Positions 23,701 through 37,345 of a stretch of 64,000 bases of DNA are shown here, one piece after another. Under the pieces are notes generated by a model, which ran no database searches, was not told the DNA's origin, and worked only from the letters and a program-made list of their open reading frames with translations. The stretch spans positions 10,615,001-10,679,000 of the forward strand of contig NC_046681.1 of the NCBI RefSeq assembly GCF_009870125.1. The letters run 5' to 3'. Within the stretch, counting starts at the first letter, position 1, and each line of letters opens with the position of its first letter. The position numbers and the translations under genes were made by a program. The DNA is from Drosophila pseudoobscura. Lineage: Eukaryota > Arthropoda > Insecta > Diptera > Drosophilidae.

Positions 23701-26700
23701 GAAAGCCCTGTAAACATCTGTCGTGGTGTTTGTGCGGCCCTCTGTCTGTGTCGCTGTCTGTGTGTGGGCGTCGTGTTTGGCCTAGCATTAGGGCATGGCT
23801 TATTGCCAATTACATGGAAAATGTTTGCATACTTTCCTCACTCTCCACATTATTTCCCATTTTCTTTTTTTTTTTTGTATTTTGGTGTGTGTTTGTTCTA
23901 GGTTTTTTTTTGGGTCTAATGTTAAGTGAAGGTCAGTTGGGCGGAAAACTGGATTTGCCCCCTGTCGGGTAAGCATGTTTGTACGAGGATGAAGCGTGCC
24001 ACAGCCAGATACAATTTTGTGTTTTTGCAACATTTTTACTGGCAGTTGATTAGTGATGACAATCTGATGAGTAAGATTGCATTATGATAAAGGGATTATG
24101 TTTAAAGATACTTGGAAGCTAAAGTCCATCATTCAAAATATATATATATTTTTTCATAGGTTGTGGATAAACCATCCTTTTTCAGAGCCATTAAAGATTA
24201 TAATAGTTCCCAAATATATTATATATTAAATATGGTTTTCCCTAATCTACATATTTAATGACTGATATTTATCGAAAAGAAGACATTCATTCTTTCACCC
24301 ATTATAGAAGAGTTATTTTTTCCGAATTTCACTGTAAATTATTTAAAAGTCCCACGCGATTGCCACAACTGTCGATAGTTAATAAGTATGTTCAAAGTCA
24401 CGATGCCCATGTTGACCCTTATCCCTAAATAATTAAACAGCTCAAGGCGTGAATACAGACACTAAAGATGAAAAGAAATGACCTAAACACACACATACAC
24501 ACACGCATACGCACAAAGCCCCCAACAATCAGGCTACTTGGTCCTGCTTCCACAGAAACAAACATCCGCTAGCAACATAATCCCGCAACATATGTGCGGC
24601 CAGACAAAAATACTCGAGACCCCTGACTGTTCTCGAATTATTCTCGAGACTTTAGTAATGCTGTGTCGGTAAAAAGGACTTTTTTGATATACACGAGTAT
24701 CGATATTTGTATCCTATAAGTTTTCATGATAAACTTATTGAGAAAAACCGATCAAAGCGAATTCCAAAAGGTGGGAATGATTTTGATTATAATTTCGGCA
24801 CATACAGCTATAGCATATAACTCACATAGTTCATTTGGAGCCCGAGCTGAGAGAAAGAATCGTTGATCTCTTCCATATCCGCAATAGTACATGCCTTTGC
24901 CTGATGGCATTATGTTGCGCGCGCTTTCGCTGCTGCGTTTGTCTGGCAACATTTTTGTGGCTAACTGTTGCTGCTGCTTTTGTTATTGTTGCTGCCTCTT
25001 TAGCCTCATTCAACCGACGCCAGCGCAGCAGACGTGTCGTATACGTGTTAGTATAAAAACTTCATATCGTTTGTCGTCCCTGTTTCTCCTGCTGTTATCA
25101 TTCGTGTTTCTTCGCGCACCCACAGTCGCTGATTCTGCCGGTGATTCTGCTGCGCCCGGTTTTCATGTGGTGGGCGTGTGAGTGTGTGTTCAAGTGTGTG
25201 CGGGCCCATGCACTTCCTTGTCCAAGGCATATTTGAAAGAAGGTGAAGTGATGTCCAGACTTAAACTGGTGATGCTGTAAAGCAGTAGTAAATCAAGGAG
25301 ATCGGAACAGGAGAGATCGAGACTACCATACCCTCTAACAATCATACCTTGGCCTTGGCGAACTATTTTCCATTTTACATTTGTCCACGCACAGTGGCCG
25401 CCAACACTTTATTGACGACGACGCCGTCGCCGCATCTGCAGGTGGTGTGGGTGGTGGTTGGGTGTTGGTGGTTGGAGGGTGAAGGGCGTTACAATGGCTG
25501 GAGCGCATCTGGCGGTTCTTCTACGTCGCAATAAACCCACTTCGATGGCATCGCAACACCGGACCCGATAGTGATTGGCCGGGCGGATTGGATGGATGTA
25601 CGAGCACGGATATATAAAAGCATAATTGCTATGTGCCAGCGGCTTAATACGCATCGAGAACCTGAAGTGTCAACAATTCGGTGAAAACACTTAAAAGCAA
25701 ACAAAGATCCAATGATTAAATAATTCTGTAAAAAGAATCGGCATATAAAAGAGAATACCAGTAATTAAAATAACAATAATTATTAAAATAATTAATTAAA
25801 AAAAGACACCATATAAATCTTAACGAAAAACACACTACACTATAAATAATACATTTGAACATTTAAGAATATAACTAAATAATTTCATCAGTTATAAAAA
25901 GAAAATATAAAACCAAACGAAAATTGTGCCAAATATACTTGTAAATCATATTTAATAACTACATTTAATATCTATAAATATTGATATGAATGTTTTAAAT
26001 TGAAATAATCAAAAACCAAGGAGGAACCGTATTTTTTTGAAAAATATTTTGTGTGTGGATCAAACGGTGCGTATACTGAATTTTTATACAACTTAATACA
26101 ATATCTAATTTATTATAATTATTAAATTGAATGTAAAAGATATGTGTTTTTGAAATTAGCGCAAAACAACAAACATCGACAGAAAGTAGGAAACTTTCAT
26201 AAACAAATAATAAATTAAAGCAAATGTTTGACTTTTGTTCTTGTTTCTAGTTTTGTGCGTTCTGTAAACAATTATTTCCAGGGCAGTGGCATAGTGGCGG
26301 GTTTTTCGAGAGGGGTATTTCGCAACAATGTGCCCTTTAGTGTTATTAAGCCAAACTTAAATCAAAGTACAACCTATTGAACTTATCTTTCAACATTTAT
26401 TATGTCAACCCCTCGTTGGGTTGCACCCCTGTTTGATCTTTTTTGGCCTCTCCAGCGCAGCCTTGACTCGTGCCTCATCCATGGACCGACCATAAACTCA
26501 TAACTTTTAACCTCATGTTTTTTTCTACATACTCTTTTGATTTGTAAATCATTTTAATTAGCTTTGATTGCTTCATTCCGTTCCGTAGTTCCGCCTTCAT
26601 AGATCTCTGTGCGAAAATGTTTGACTTTGAGAATACTTTTCGAAATACAACAAATTTCATTTCGATGTGCTTCTGCGTTTAGTTCTGTTTTTGATTTGTT

Positions 26701-29700
26701 TTGTTTGGTATGATTTAAATTTGGCGGCAAGGTCGTTGCTTGTTTATTCGCAAAAGTGAAATGCAAATTATTCGTGCGGTTCTTCATTAATCGTCTGTCG
26801 TGCGATATAATCTATATTCTTCTGTCATTTGCCTGATGTCCGATATCTTCTATACAGAATTCGCTCCTCTTTACCCACGATGCAGGAAAAGCATCTTCAT
26901 GCTCTTAAGATCAAATAAACATAATGAGGGAAGCTTAACACCCTCGGCCACCTCCTACGAGTATAAGCCATCTAGCACCTTCATAAAGCAACTAGTTAAT
27001 AGCACCCGATACTCGGGGCTGCGGTGGCTGTCGGCTTTTACTTTGTGGTGTTGGTTATAAAGCCACAAACAAAAGCGTTTTATTGCCATCCGACCGCAGA
27101 CAGTAGCAAACGTTGACAAACGCAACAGCCACCAGGAAAAAATACGAGCAGGAGCGAAAGGTTTTTGTGGATACAAGTCGGAGATACCCTAGCATTAGAC
27201 CTAAGACAGAGTGAAGATGATTAAATTATGAACAAATGAAAAATATGGATGAAGTGAAATGGCATTAGCATACATTTAAGTGGCGCTTTTTGTTTTATAT
27301 TAGAACAGATGGTATATCGGCTCTGTTTCCTTTTACTACCAACTCCTCCCAAAACCCAAACAAACCATTGTTTTAGGGTATCAAAAATAATTCATCGTTT
27401 CGACCAACTGACACAATGAGTGAGGCACAGCACTTTATGAGGCTGGGGATCGTAAAAGGCAGACACCAGAAGAGTAAGAGGATGTAGGACAACCTAATGG
27501 GTCCTTCAAAGATATTGATATTTTGCATCACAGCCTACGACAAGTGGCAAATGCGGTAGCGAGGAATGTGGTAAAGGAATGTGTAAAGCAAAGAGAATTA
27601 TATTCAATTTGAGTACACGGTCCAAGGCGGAAGGCACTTGCACGCACTTGGGGCACTTGGCACTCATAAATCCTATCGATATTTATGGGGGGAAACACAT
27701 TTTGATTGAAATGAAATGAAAAGGGGCGAAATGAAAGCAGATAAAAGCCAACAGTATTTGATAATAATTATATATGTACAGTGGGTGCTCCCAAAATGGG
27801 AATTCAAGTAATTTTGACTATGAAAAAGTTGGTGGTAGATAAAAAAAAGCACAACTTTTTTGTATGGCTTCTGTTTAACTTTGTATTATGAAATTTGATG
27901 TCAAAGTGAGCATCAAATTACAGGACAAAAACCAAGTTTGCTGAATTTTAAAGAATTTGTCTTTAGGCAGATATTAGTTGAACGAACTAAAAAAAAAAAT
28001 AAAAAGCAAATTAACATAATTTAAAAAATGCATTTCCCGTAAGGTATATTTACAGCCTTTTGCTGTTGTCCTTCGTTTTTCTAGTTGCCCTTGTTCTTTC
28101 AATATCATATATCAAACAGGTTAAAACTTTTTAAAGTTACCATTTACCCCTTTTCCTAGTTAGAAAACCATAAGGCAAACCATTATTTACTTGCTTAAAC
28201 CTCCTGGCTTTTCCCTGCCCATCCCCGACAAGTCTCATTTTGGTTTTGAAAAGGAGCCATGTTTATTTCGGTTAAACATCGCTGAGTCAACACAATAATA
28301 CCACCATGGACCCATCCATTTGAGCCAACTAAAATAACATTTATGACGCTCGACTCGTATTTGTATTTGGCTGACAATGTGACAATGCCAGTGTAAGACG
28401 CGATGAAAGCAATTTCTTTATTTTTCATTACAAAAATATATATAGATTCATATATATGTATATTTTTTTTAAGACCCCATTCAAGGTGAGACTACAATTC
28501 GAGGGGGAAATGGAGAGCAGGTTGACCGCCAACTCCAACCATTTTTACGCATTTTCGATTTCATGGTCATAGCCATCAAACCGAAAGAGAAAAACCAATG
28601 GCAACAGTCGTGTCGTTGTTGTTAACACTCCTCGCACTGGCCCCACTGAAATACTCAGTACTGTAATATGGAATGACGAGCACAAAAAGGCGGGAAATGT
28701 GGAGCGGGGAAATTGGAGAATCGGGAGAGGGGAGAATGAGATGTAGTGCCTGGAAATGGGGCAATACAGAGAGTACCATGTAGCAGTAGTGGGGCAACTT
28801 CAATCATTAACATAAAAGGAGGCATAGTATTGGAAAGCCGAAGGTAAAGATACCTTAACATTTCCACTGTTCCGAGAGCAAATAATTTTAAATTTAAAAC
28901 TGGTAAGGATTTACTAAGAAATTACAAATAATTGTTTGGGGAGCTGGAGCTTTTACTGTGTAAGATCCGAAAATTTCGGTTTTTTTTCTCGCTCACTCGC
29001 TGTTCGAAAGACACATGGAAAGCATTGAAAAGGCATGAGTATAGCTGTGATTTTATGAATACTGTGGATACATGCAGGGCTCCAATACAGACGGACATCA
29101 GTAGATATTTCTTGCATTCTATTTTATGGAATGGCATTTTTTGCCTCCTCAGCTTTACAAACATTCGAAAGCATTCATACCTTCTGCCAGAGTAAGGGTA
29201 CAACAACGAGTCACAGCAAGTGCCGCACTTCCCATGACCTTAGCCGAAAGTGGAATTGGTCGGCACCATGACAACCCACATTATGTCCCCACCGCCCCCT
29301 AAAGCCCCAATACCCCCGTGCCGCCATCTCCATCTCAACCACTTGTTGTTTTTGGCTGGCGTTTTGATTTGTTTTCTATGGAATTTCAAGCAGCATAATC
29401 ATCCTCATCAACATCCAGCGATGACAACCACAACTGACCCAACACGTGCCCATCTAGGGGGGACGGGCGCATGCACAATCGACTCATAGAGTGAGTAGAG
29501 GAGCAACGGTAACTTAATCTTCGTCTGGGTAGTGTCGGAGAGCTTTTTTCGGGTATTGCGCAATAGAGCTACATACGAGTATGTTGATAAACATTGTAGG
29601 GTCATCAACCCGACAGGTTCTGGTCCTCCTTCTACTTCTTTGCTGCGAGTCCAGACTTGCTTCTACTCCTCTTTCCCTACTGAGTACTGGTCCTGGACCT

Positions 29701-32700
29701 ACTCTTTCCCATCTTCGCCTCCTCTCTCGTTGGAGTCTGTTGGAGCGTGTATGGTTTTTTGCTTTTCAATGCCTATGCCAAGGTCCGGTCGATGTCCTGA
29801 TGAGTAGCACAAACAAGAGTCCTGTTATTACCTCACATAAGGGGTACTCTCACTTATCCTGAATCAGAATGGATGTTTGGGGTGGAGCTCGAGATGAAAG
29901 ATAAGCAGTTAATCAGCGAATGAGAAAATATTTGTGTGGCTTAGTGGTTGGAACTTGTTGCATAAATCTGGTGTGGGGTTTAATTTTCGGGGCACATGGC
30001 ACACGCCTTGATGGCTTCAAGGAAAACTGGTTGAAGCTTTGATGGCTTTTTGCGGTTTTTGGTGTTTAAATGGTTCGGCGGCTTCTCAAGAAGATTTTTT
30101 GTAATGAGTTCATAAAATAATAATTTTTAAAATAAGTTTCTATGTTTCTATTATAATATAACAACAGTATAACACAATTTACCTTTTTACAGAGAATATA
30201 GTTGTATTTTTCTGCCACATCTGTCTATCTTCTCACAACAACCCCAGCCGTTACATCTTGTTCCCCTCCGGTTCTTTGGCTACAAAGTTAAAGTTTAATA
30301 TTCTATTTGTATATCATTAAAAAGTACACTTTTTAGGTTGTTAATTTCAAATGAAATTAAATGATTTTCATTAAAAAGACTCGCATTTCGAACGGAACAA
30401 AAAATACCCGCACCTTTTTTTGGGTACCCTTGGGTACCTAACTCAATCCACTCTTGTGTTCAGGCGATGCACTTATTCTATTCTTGTCAGATCAAATATA
30501 TAAAATTAGGCCTCCCCATTGAGTATTCACTTGTAGCTTCACAGAATTATATTTCTCTCGTATTTCGTCAAAGCGGACCTTTGAAATCGTTTCCATTTCA
30601 TTTCATTTTAGAGCTCGATTTTTGAGCCGTGTTGTAACAGTCAACACGAATACCCCTAACCATTTTTTTCTGGCCCTTAGAATGCTTCTCAGAACTCATT
30701 AATGTGCGCCCGAGCTGGCTCTTACACCTTGCCTGATTGCACCACGCTCTCCCCCATGCCCGAAAACAAGAATGTTGTACAAAATATTCTGCGCAATAAA
30801 AAAATAATAAAGGGACAACAGAAAGAGGGAGAGGAGAGGGAACACAGCCATGGAAGGAGAGGGAAAACAATTCAATTTAGTGTGGCACACTTTTTGGGAT
30901 ACGGGCGTGTGAAAACCAAGGCATGGCCGATGGATGATTAGCGGCTGAGGGTAAGGGCATTGCTCCAAAAGAGACAGAGCAGTGCTCAATCGTTCGTTAT
31001 AATTAAATACAAATTAGCAACAAAAGTTTGCTGCTTTCGGGGGATTAAAGTCGTCGTCTGGCTACAGCAAAACTTTACGGATGAGACTTAAAGTCCTCCC
31101 AAAAACCACTTGATGCTCCGCATTACGTATACGCCAGGTTATGCGGAAATCGTGGGCCACTCAATGACTCAATGACTGGCGGCAGCTGGCGCACAAGACC
31201 CAGCCATAGATTGCGCTGGAGGACTTGATAGATCCAGGAGCTGGAGCTCCAGGGATGAGGCCAATGGAGAACAACAGCCCGAGTCCGGGAAAACGCTTCA
31301 TTAGGCACGCACAGTGCTGTCATGGCCCGCTCAAGTGTTTGAGTTTCAAATCCAACTAATTAAAATCTACGCAGCAAAACTTTGAGCGCAATAAGCAATG
31401 GGGCACACGGCTGCAGAGAGCTGTTCATGGCTACGTAGTATGTAAGTCTCACAGAGCCAGAGGTGAGGACTGATGTCTGATAGATTTGTTTCACTTTGGC
31501 TCGACTGAAGTGTACAGTGCGCTCCGCCGACCTATAGGTGTTTTTACTGAAAATGAAGCCTTTCTGCAACGATTGGCAATCGCCTTGCAGGCTCATGAGT
31601 TCTACAACGCCGTGATTCACAAGAGTGAATCCTTGGCTTGAAGTGCAAATTTTTGAATGTTCTTTGCGAAGGACAAAAATGAGGTTGTAGGCCTGGATGA
31701 GTTCTTGGAATTCAAACATATACCCCAGTATCTTTATATGGATTTATTATTAGTTTTATTTAGTTATGAATTTATAGGGGAATTAACCAGTACTAGTAGT
31801 AGGTCTAGGAATTACCCTGCAAAAGCGCGATATCAAGCCAATGCCATCTTTTAAACATTTTCTTTTGTAAGATTGGTATTATTTGGTTTTAGTGGCCTTA
31901 ATTATCTACAAAATAAGCTAATAATCAAAAAAAAATAAGTCGTGTTTGCCAGCCTTAACGTTCTGTGACGCACTGTAGTTACCACCTAATTGAGCTAACA
32001 TATCGTTGGCACGTGTCGTTGAACTTTTTTGAGACCTTCTTCCTCCATTTCCTGTCCACATACACACCCACAATCACATCACAGATACAAAAGTCCTCGC
32101 ACACAAAGCCACACCTCACCAAGCCACCGTGAGTCTGTCCTACTCTAAGGACGCGACAATACTCGCACTTGGAGATGGAACCCAAGGACACAAATGAGCA
32201 AGTGACATTTTGTGCCAAGTGATAATTGATATTTTATTGTTTGCTATTTTGTTCGAGTGGTTTTTCTTCTTTCGTTTTTTGAAGTGTTTTGACATCCCTC
32301 GCTAATCGGCTTGCGGGGCGTGGCCATGATAATAATAATGGCCATGACAATGACGCGCTGTGCACTGTGTGGGGTGGTGGGGCTTGTCCCTGGAACAGGG
32401 AATGCGACTGGGACCCAGACATATGTATAGACTGAGGGATAACGCAAAAAGTGTCCAATAAATGTTTCATAGTTGTCGGTGGCTTGTTGCCGCTGACATT
32501 GTTGACCTTCTCAAAAGCACAAACAGACTTCCACTTTCCACCCCATGGCAGACCATATATGAATGTACACTCTGTACATACATATAATATATCTAAAAGT
32601 ATATCCATGGGTGGCCATAAAAAACATACACAGTGAACCTTTTGTTGGGTGTTCGCTTCTTATGTTAAAGTTTTTGTCTTGGAGTTCAAAAATATGCAAT

Positions 32701-33162
32701 AATGCCGGGGCCATTCAGTGACGGAGCTGGGGCCGAAATAAGAATGCGACCTGGTCTAGTCCTATTCCAGGAATAAAGGGCAACAGGGCTACAGGGACAG
32801 ACACACTGGACTACAGGGATACAGGGCAAACAGTAGGGCTTTGATGTGGGTTAGGAGGCCCAGGAATCTATGCATACAAAGGTTATGTCAGTCATTTGGG
32901 GCAGACATATTGTCTCAGCCATGGGAAAGCCGCCACCGCCACCCAATTACACGCAAAACAAAGCATCACTTATACTCCCAGGATACCCAGGATTCGTACC
33001 GTAGAAGGTTTTATTGGTTTTGTGGAACAGCCGTCTCCTAAGTAATGCATAGTTCTTAGCATAGGAGGTATCCTTTAGTCGTTATACTTCTAATGCTCCT
33101 ACTAAAGTTCAACCACTTATTATTTTCCTTAGCAGACTTCGGATTTCTCCTACTTGGCTGCC
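20748..33162. other. 12.4 kb gene desert
   Basis: No protein-coding gene that I can support. It includes possible TATA promoters at 22294, 25611 and 30497, a strongly AT-rich stretch at 25730-26260, short simple repeats and many frames under 125 codons without recognisable domains. The distal part may hold 5' UTR exons of the GTPase gene at 33163, or regulatory DNA. Confidence 0.5.
25609..25618 (+). promoter_or_regulatory. Candidate TATA-box promoter
   Basis: ATATATAAAAG lies at about 25609-25619. The DNA about 30 bp downstream (25640-25700) has the mixed, A-rich look of a fly 5' leader and is followed by 500 bp of AT-rich DNA. No coding exon could be linked to it, so it might serve a non-coding transcript or a distant first exon. 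Confidence 0.3.
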
Positions 33163-34432
33163 ATGAATGCCACTTCGCCAAAGTCATCGTTGGTCAAGCT
33201 CGGCCTCCACACCAACAAACAAAAGACGCTCAAGGTGATGGTGCTCGGCCAGAGCGGTGTGGGCAAGACGGGTAGGTTTCCTTTTGACATTTCGAAATTA
33301 GAAACCTTAAATACGTTAATCTGCATTACCATAGCCATGGTGGTACGCTTTATCACACGCCGTTTTATTGGGGAATATGATCCGAATCTGGAGAAGATAT
33401 ATACGTGCCAAACAACACTGGACAAAGAGCAGGTGCAGTTCGATATACTAGATGCCACAGGGCAGTTACAGGTGAGTCTTTAATTTCGAATTATTGTACC
33501 ACTGATTATTACATCTGGGGTTCCTTTCTTTAGGAACTGGATGGTGTTACTTTGGAGTCGAATATACGCTGGGCGGATGCCTTTATACTCATGTATTCCA
33601 TAACGGACAAGTGTTCCTTTGATGAATGCAGTCGTTTGAAGTTCCTCATTAACTATAACAAGCGAAGACGTAAGCTGGGATCGGCTAGTAAAGTGAGTAA
33701 CAGATGCAAGGGCCGCGGCTCTACTTTAATACCCTAATCTCCAACTCTGCTTCTTTCGTTCTCTCCTCTCGATTTAGGAGTACACTTTGGATATACCGGT
33801 AATATTGGTAGGCAACAAGACAGATCAACCCGGGGATCGCATGGTAAGCCTAGAAGAAGGGCAGCGTCGCTTTAGAGAGCTCTCCTGCGCTTGTTTCCAT
33901 GAGATATCCGTCAGAGAAAGTGTGGATCAGGTAAGGGATCAAGGGAGAAACACCAGTAGGAGAAAGATAAATCCAAATAACTTTTACGACTTTGCAGGTC
34001 CTCAATGTGTTTCGTGATGTGTTTCGCTTTTGGCGTGTGTTCACCAAATTTCCCAAGCTCAAACGTTCCACCAGCGATGTGGCGAATGCGGCCGATGGCA
34101 TTCTGACACCTGATTCCGGATCCTGTTCCTTTTACGATGCCTCGTCGCTGGGCGCCGGCCGGCGTTCCTTCCTGGTCATTGGCAGTGCCTGCCTGGAGGA
34201 GAGCAGTGGAGGCGATCACACAGAGTCCACAGATGAGATTGCGAGCAGCAGTTTGAGCAGCTCACGAAGCGACATTGATGCCCCATTCCGGAGTCGAGCC
34301 TCGACAGATGGCACCCTGTTGTCTCGGCCTAGGAGATGGCGGTATCCACCGCCGGGGTGTCTGCTGCCGCACACAAATCGCGTCGAGCGACGCATGAGCA
34401 TTTCCACAAGGGGCAGTAATGCCAGCTATTGA
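33163..34432 (+). CDS. Ras-like small GTPase (RERG/RASL type)
   Basis: Small GTP-binding protein; the fly counterpart is, I believe, CG5160. Five exons: 33163-33271, 33335-33471, 33534-33692, 33778-33930 and 33998-34432, 993 nt (330 residues). Motifs: P-loop GQSGVGKT, switch II DATGQ (DxxG with the Gln kept, but ATG instead of the usual TAG), NKTD, and an EISV(R) block near G5. After the G domain comes a roughly 120-residue Ser-rich C-terminal extension with no CAAX box, as in RERG/RASL proteins that are not prenylated. I chose the ATG at 33163; the codon upstream at 33154 is TTG. Its 3' end faces gudu, 250 bp away. Confidence 0.88.
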
Positions 34433-34682
34433 ATGGCTTGAATCGCTAGGGCGGGGGACTTGAATGCAGGGGGTAGAGTGAATAGTTAGTCGAAATGTAG
34501 CGCCAAATATATACTATAGATAGATGTTATAATGGGAAGAGATGCGTTTATTTATGGGATACCAAAGGAGAGACGATGCTATAGGCATGTAGAGGAAGGA
34601 TCCAACTGAAATATAGCTTTTATCAACGTAATATATTAATTTTAACAGCAAAATAGATAAAACAACCAACTGAGACCAGCTC

Positions 34683-36823
34683 CTAGTCATCATCAATCTT
34701 AAGCAAATACTCTTCGGCACGCAAAGCCAACTCGCGGATGTTACGCAGGCAACCAGCGGCAGCCAATTGCAGCTCCTTGTTGGTGGAACCAATGCACTCC
34801 AACAAAAACGGAACCACTCCACTCTGAAAGAAAAAAAAGGATGCGAAACCGATGAGATTCCGAAAAGGGAATTAAAGGAAGGGCAAAGAGGCTTCGTACT
34901 TGGTGCATGGTGATGCAGTTCTGGGGATCCATCGATAGCTTCTCCAGGGCCATAGCTGTGCTGCGATGCACCATGGGATTGTCGCTGGTCATGTAGGTGA
35001 CAATGGGCGTGACGGTGCGCAGGCGTCCCAGCTCCTCGGTGTTGTTGCCGAAGCAGGCACAGGCGGCCACAGCGGCAGCCAGATTCATGCGCAGCAGATC
35101 ATCCGTGGTGTTGACTAGATCCGCCAACTTATAGATAACCCGAAGATCGGTGAGTATGGCCAGATTGGTCTGGTCCTGGGCAATCGTTGCAATGGCCGCA
35201 CACACCGCTGAGAGCACCATAATCTCACGAGACTTGAGGAGGCCCACCACCAGCTCCATGGCCCCCACGAGGCTGCGCACCAGTTCGGCAGAATCATTGG
35301 CATTGCTCACACACGGACAGATGGCATAGGCGGCATGGGCCTGCACTCGAGGACTGGTGTTTTTCAGCAAGGACCAGATCAAGCGCACGGCATCTAGCTC
35401 TTCGAGTATGCGCATGCTATCCGAATCTTCGGCGCACTCTTTCAGGGCTTTGGCCAGATTCTCCAGCAGCGGGGCATGGGAGGAGTTGAGCAGTGCCACC
35501 ATTAGAGGCAAGCCACCTGCCTGACGCAGTGTCTCCCGGTTGCTCTGGAAGCGTACGCACTCGGACAGCGCGCCGGTGACATTGGTCAACACCTCATCAT
35601 CCTCATCGTTTAGCAGAGCCACTAGGTGATTCACTGCGCGCATGTTATCGAGCTGCTTGACATTCACATCGGAAATGGCGCACATCCAGATGGCTCCAGT
35701 TGCACCACGCAGCAACGGCTTGTTCTCCCTCACCGTCTTGTCCTTGATGATGGTCACGAGGGGCTCCAGTCCTCCGGCTTCGCGCACCAGATCCCTGGTG
35801 GTCTCGTCAAAGGCACACTTGTAAATGGCCGTGCTGCCCTCCATCTTGAGATCTATGCACTCGGCACTCAAATGCGTCACTATATCGGCTATCATGCCCT
35901 CTGTGGTGATGGCCAATTGGAACTTGGGCTCCGAGGAGCATTTCTGCACTGTACCCATAATGGGGATAACGACATCGATGTGGCAGGACTTGAGGAGGCG
36001 TGCCATTAAAGGAACTATACCACTTTTGCGCATCTGCTCCATGTTGTGCTTGGAATCGGCTAGGGTCCAAAGAGCACGAGCTCCAGCCCGTGCCATATTC
36101 AGATATTCCAGGTCTTCGGCATTGAGTTGATCTCGAGGGGTTTGCAGGATGCTGCGTAGATTAAAGGTTCCTCAAGAAGGTCTCTCTTCTTAGTTCTATC
36201 TGTACTTACCTTAGTTTTATATCTATAAGATCGACCAACTTTGGGATTCCGCCACAAGTGCGCACGTATTTGCGTGCCAAACGAACCTTGCTCACATGCG
36301 CCAAAGTTTCAGCAGCCATGGTCTTGAGATCCTTCATCGAAGAGTTCAATATATCCACAATCAAGGGTATGCCATCCAGATCCACAATGGTCTTGCGTAT
36401 GTCTATATTGAGAGTAATCTCTGAGAGAACCGTGAGGGCACCCAGAGCGCACTTTGTATCGCTGCACTCCAGAATGTTTACAAGGACCTCGAGACCACCA
36501 ATGTCCTGGATGGCGAACTGATTGATTTGCGTGCTCAGGTCGTAGTCTTTGAGGCAGCACAGTGATACTATGGTGGCCGTCTGATTGCCCGCCTTGATGT
36601 ATTTGACGAGCTTCTGGATGTTGTAGTAATCGGCGGGTATTTCAGCCGCTCGCGCCACTTCTTTCCAGCGATCCTCCTCGTCCGTAGATGATTCCACCTC
36701 GGTGGTGTCGGAATCCTCGGCTATTACTTGACGCTTGTCCTTGGAGAAGCGATTCGGACAGGAGCCGCATTGTTCGCGGATCTTCCGCTGACGCGTCGTA
36801 CTGCTGGAACCAGTGCCAATCAT
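34683..36823 (-). CDS. gudu: Gudu, armadillo-repeat protein (ARMC4 family)
   Basis: Armadillo-repeat protein required for spermatogenesis in Drosophila, related to ARMC4/ODAD2, an outer-dynein-arm docking factor in vertebrates. Exons 36823-36210, 36151-34900 and 34823-34683 total 2007 nt (668 residues), close to the length I remember for fly Gudu. A short acidic N-terminal region (DSDTTEVESSTDEEDRW) precedes a run of about ten Arm repeats (for example GGLEVLVNILECSDTKC, GGLPLMVALLNSSHAPLL), ending in an acidic tail. The second donor is GTACGA, weaker than consensus. It is divergent from Wdr82 across a 1.66 kb repeat-filled gap. Confidence 0.92.
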
Positions 36824-37002
36824 TATTTATATTTTTGTATGGGAATTTTTTCGTTTTTTCGGCTGTTTTGTGTATAGGAATTTCTATTTTGAAATCATTG
36901 ATCAAATACGATGTGTTACTAAGGCAACCAAATAAAAATTTGAATATGCCTCCGATTGTAGTTCACTTATCGATTACAAATTCTGTATTTGCCAACACTT
37001 CA

Positions 37003-37143
37003 GTCAGTATATTTACTGTATATTTTTAAAATGAAACGGTATATTTTGGTATATTTCTGAGGGTCAGACCGTATATCTTATCGAAAAATCCGCGGTCACA
37101 CTGGCAGCCTCGCGTTAAAAAAGTTATTGAAAAAAAAAACAAA
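37003..37143 (+). promoter_or_regulatory. Core-promoter module, copy 1
   Basis: Nearly identical over 141 bp to 38329-38469 (about 5-6 differences). It holds three GGTATATTT-type words like fly core-promoter Motif 6, a TTATCGA (DRE-like) word and GGTCACACT (Motif 1) at 37094-37102. It lies 180 bp upstream of the gudu ATG but in the orientation of Wdr82. Confidence 0.6.
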
Positions 37144-37302
37144 TCCTTGTTTACAATAAAAGCAAGGACTAAAAACTGGCCAGTTAAGTAGAAAATTGAT
37201 TCATTAATCGTATAAAATTATGTGGGCATAGATAAAGGCCCGGTTGACAACATTTAAGTCCTTGTCGCTCACATTCAAAAAAGTTCGATTTGGCGCGCAC
37301 CA

Positions 37303-37345
37303 CTCGGTATATTTTTCAAGTGAGACCGTATATACTGTAGAAACT
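37303..37345 (+). promoter_or_regulatory. Partial core-promoter module
   Basis: CGGTATATTTTTCAAGTGAG and the following GACCGTATATACT match the central part of the 141-bp module, without its Motif 1 word. It probably arose from the same tandem duplications. Confidence 0.45.

Noticed and set aside
31360-31719. 119-codon minus-strand frame in the gene desert
   Set aside because: It starts with ATG but has no recognisable domain, signal peptide or neighbouring exons.
31979-32218. Cys-rich minus-strand frame with CEYC and CEDFCIC motifs
   Set aside because: It contains no ATG (the first codon is TTG), has no upstream splice acceptor, and matches no zinc-binding family I know.
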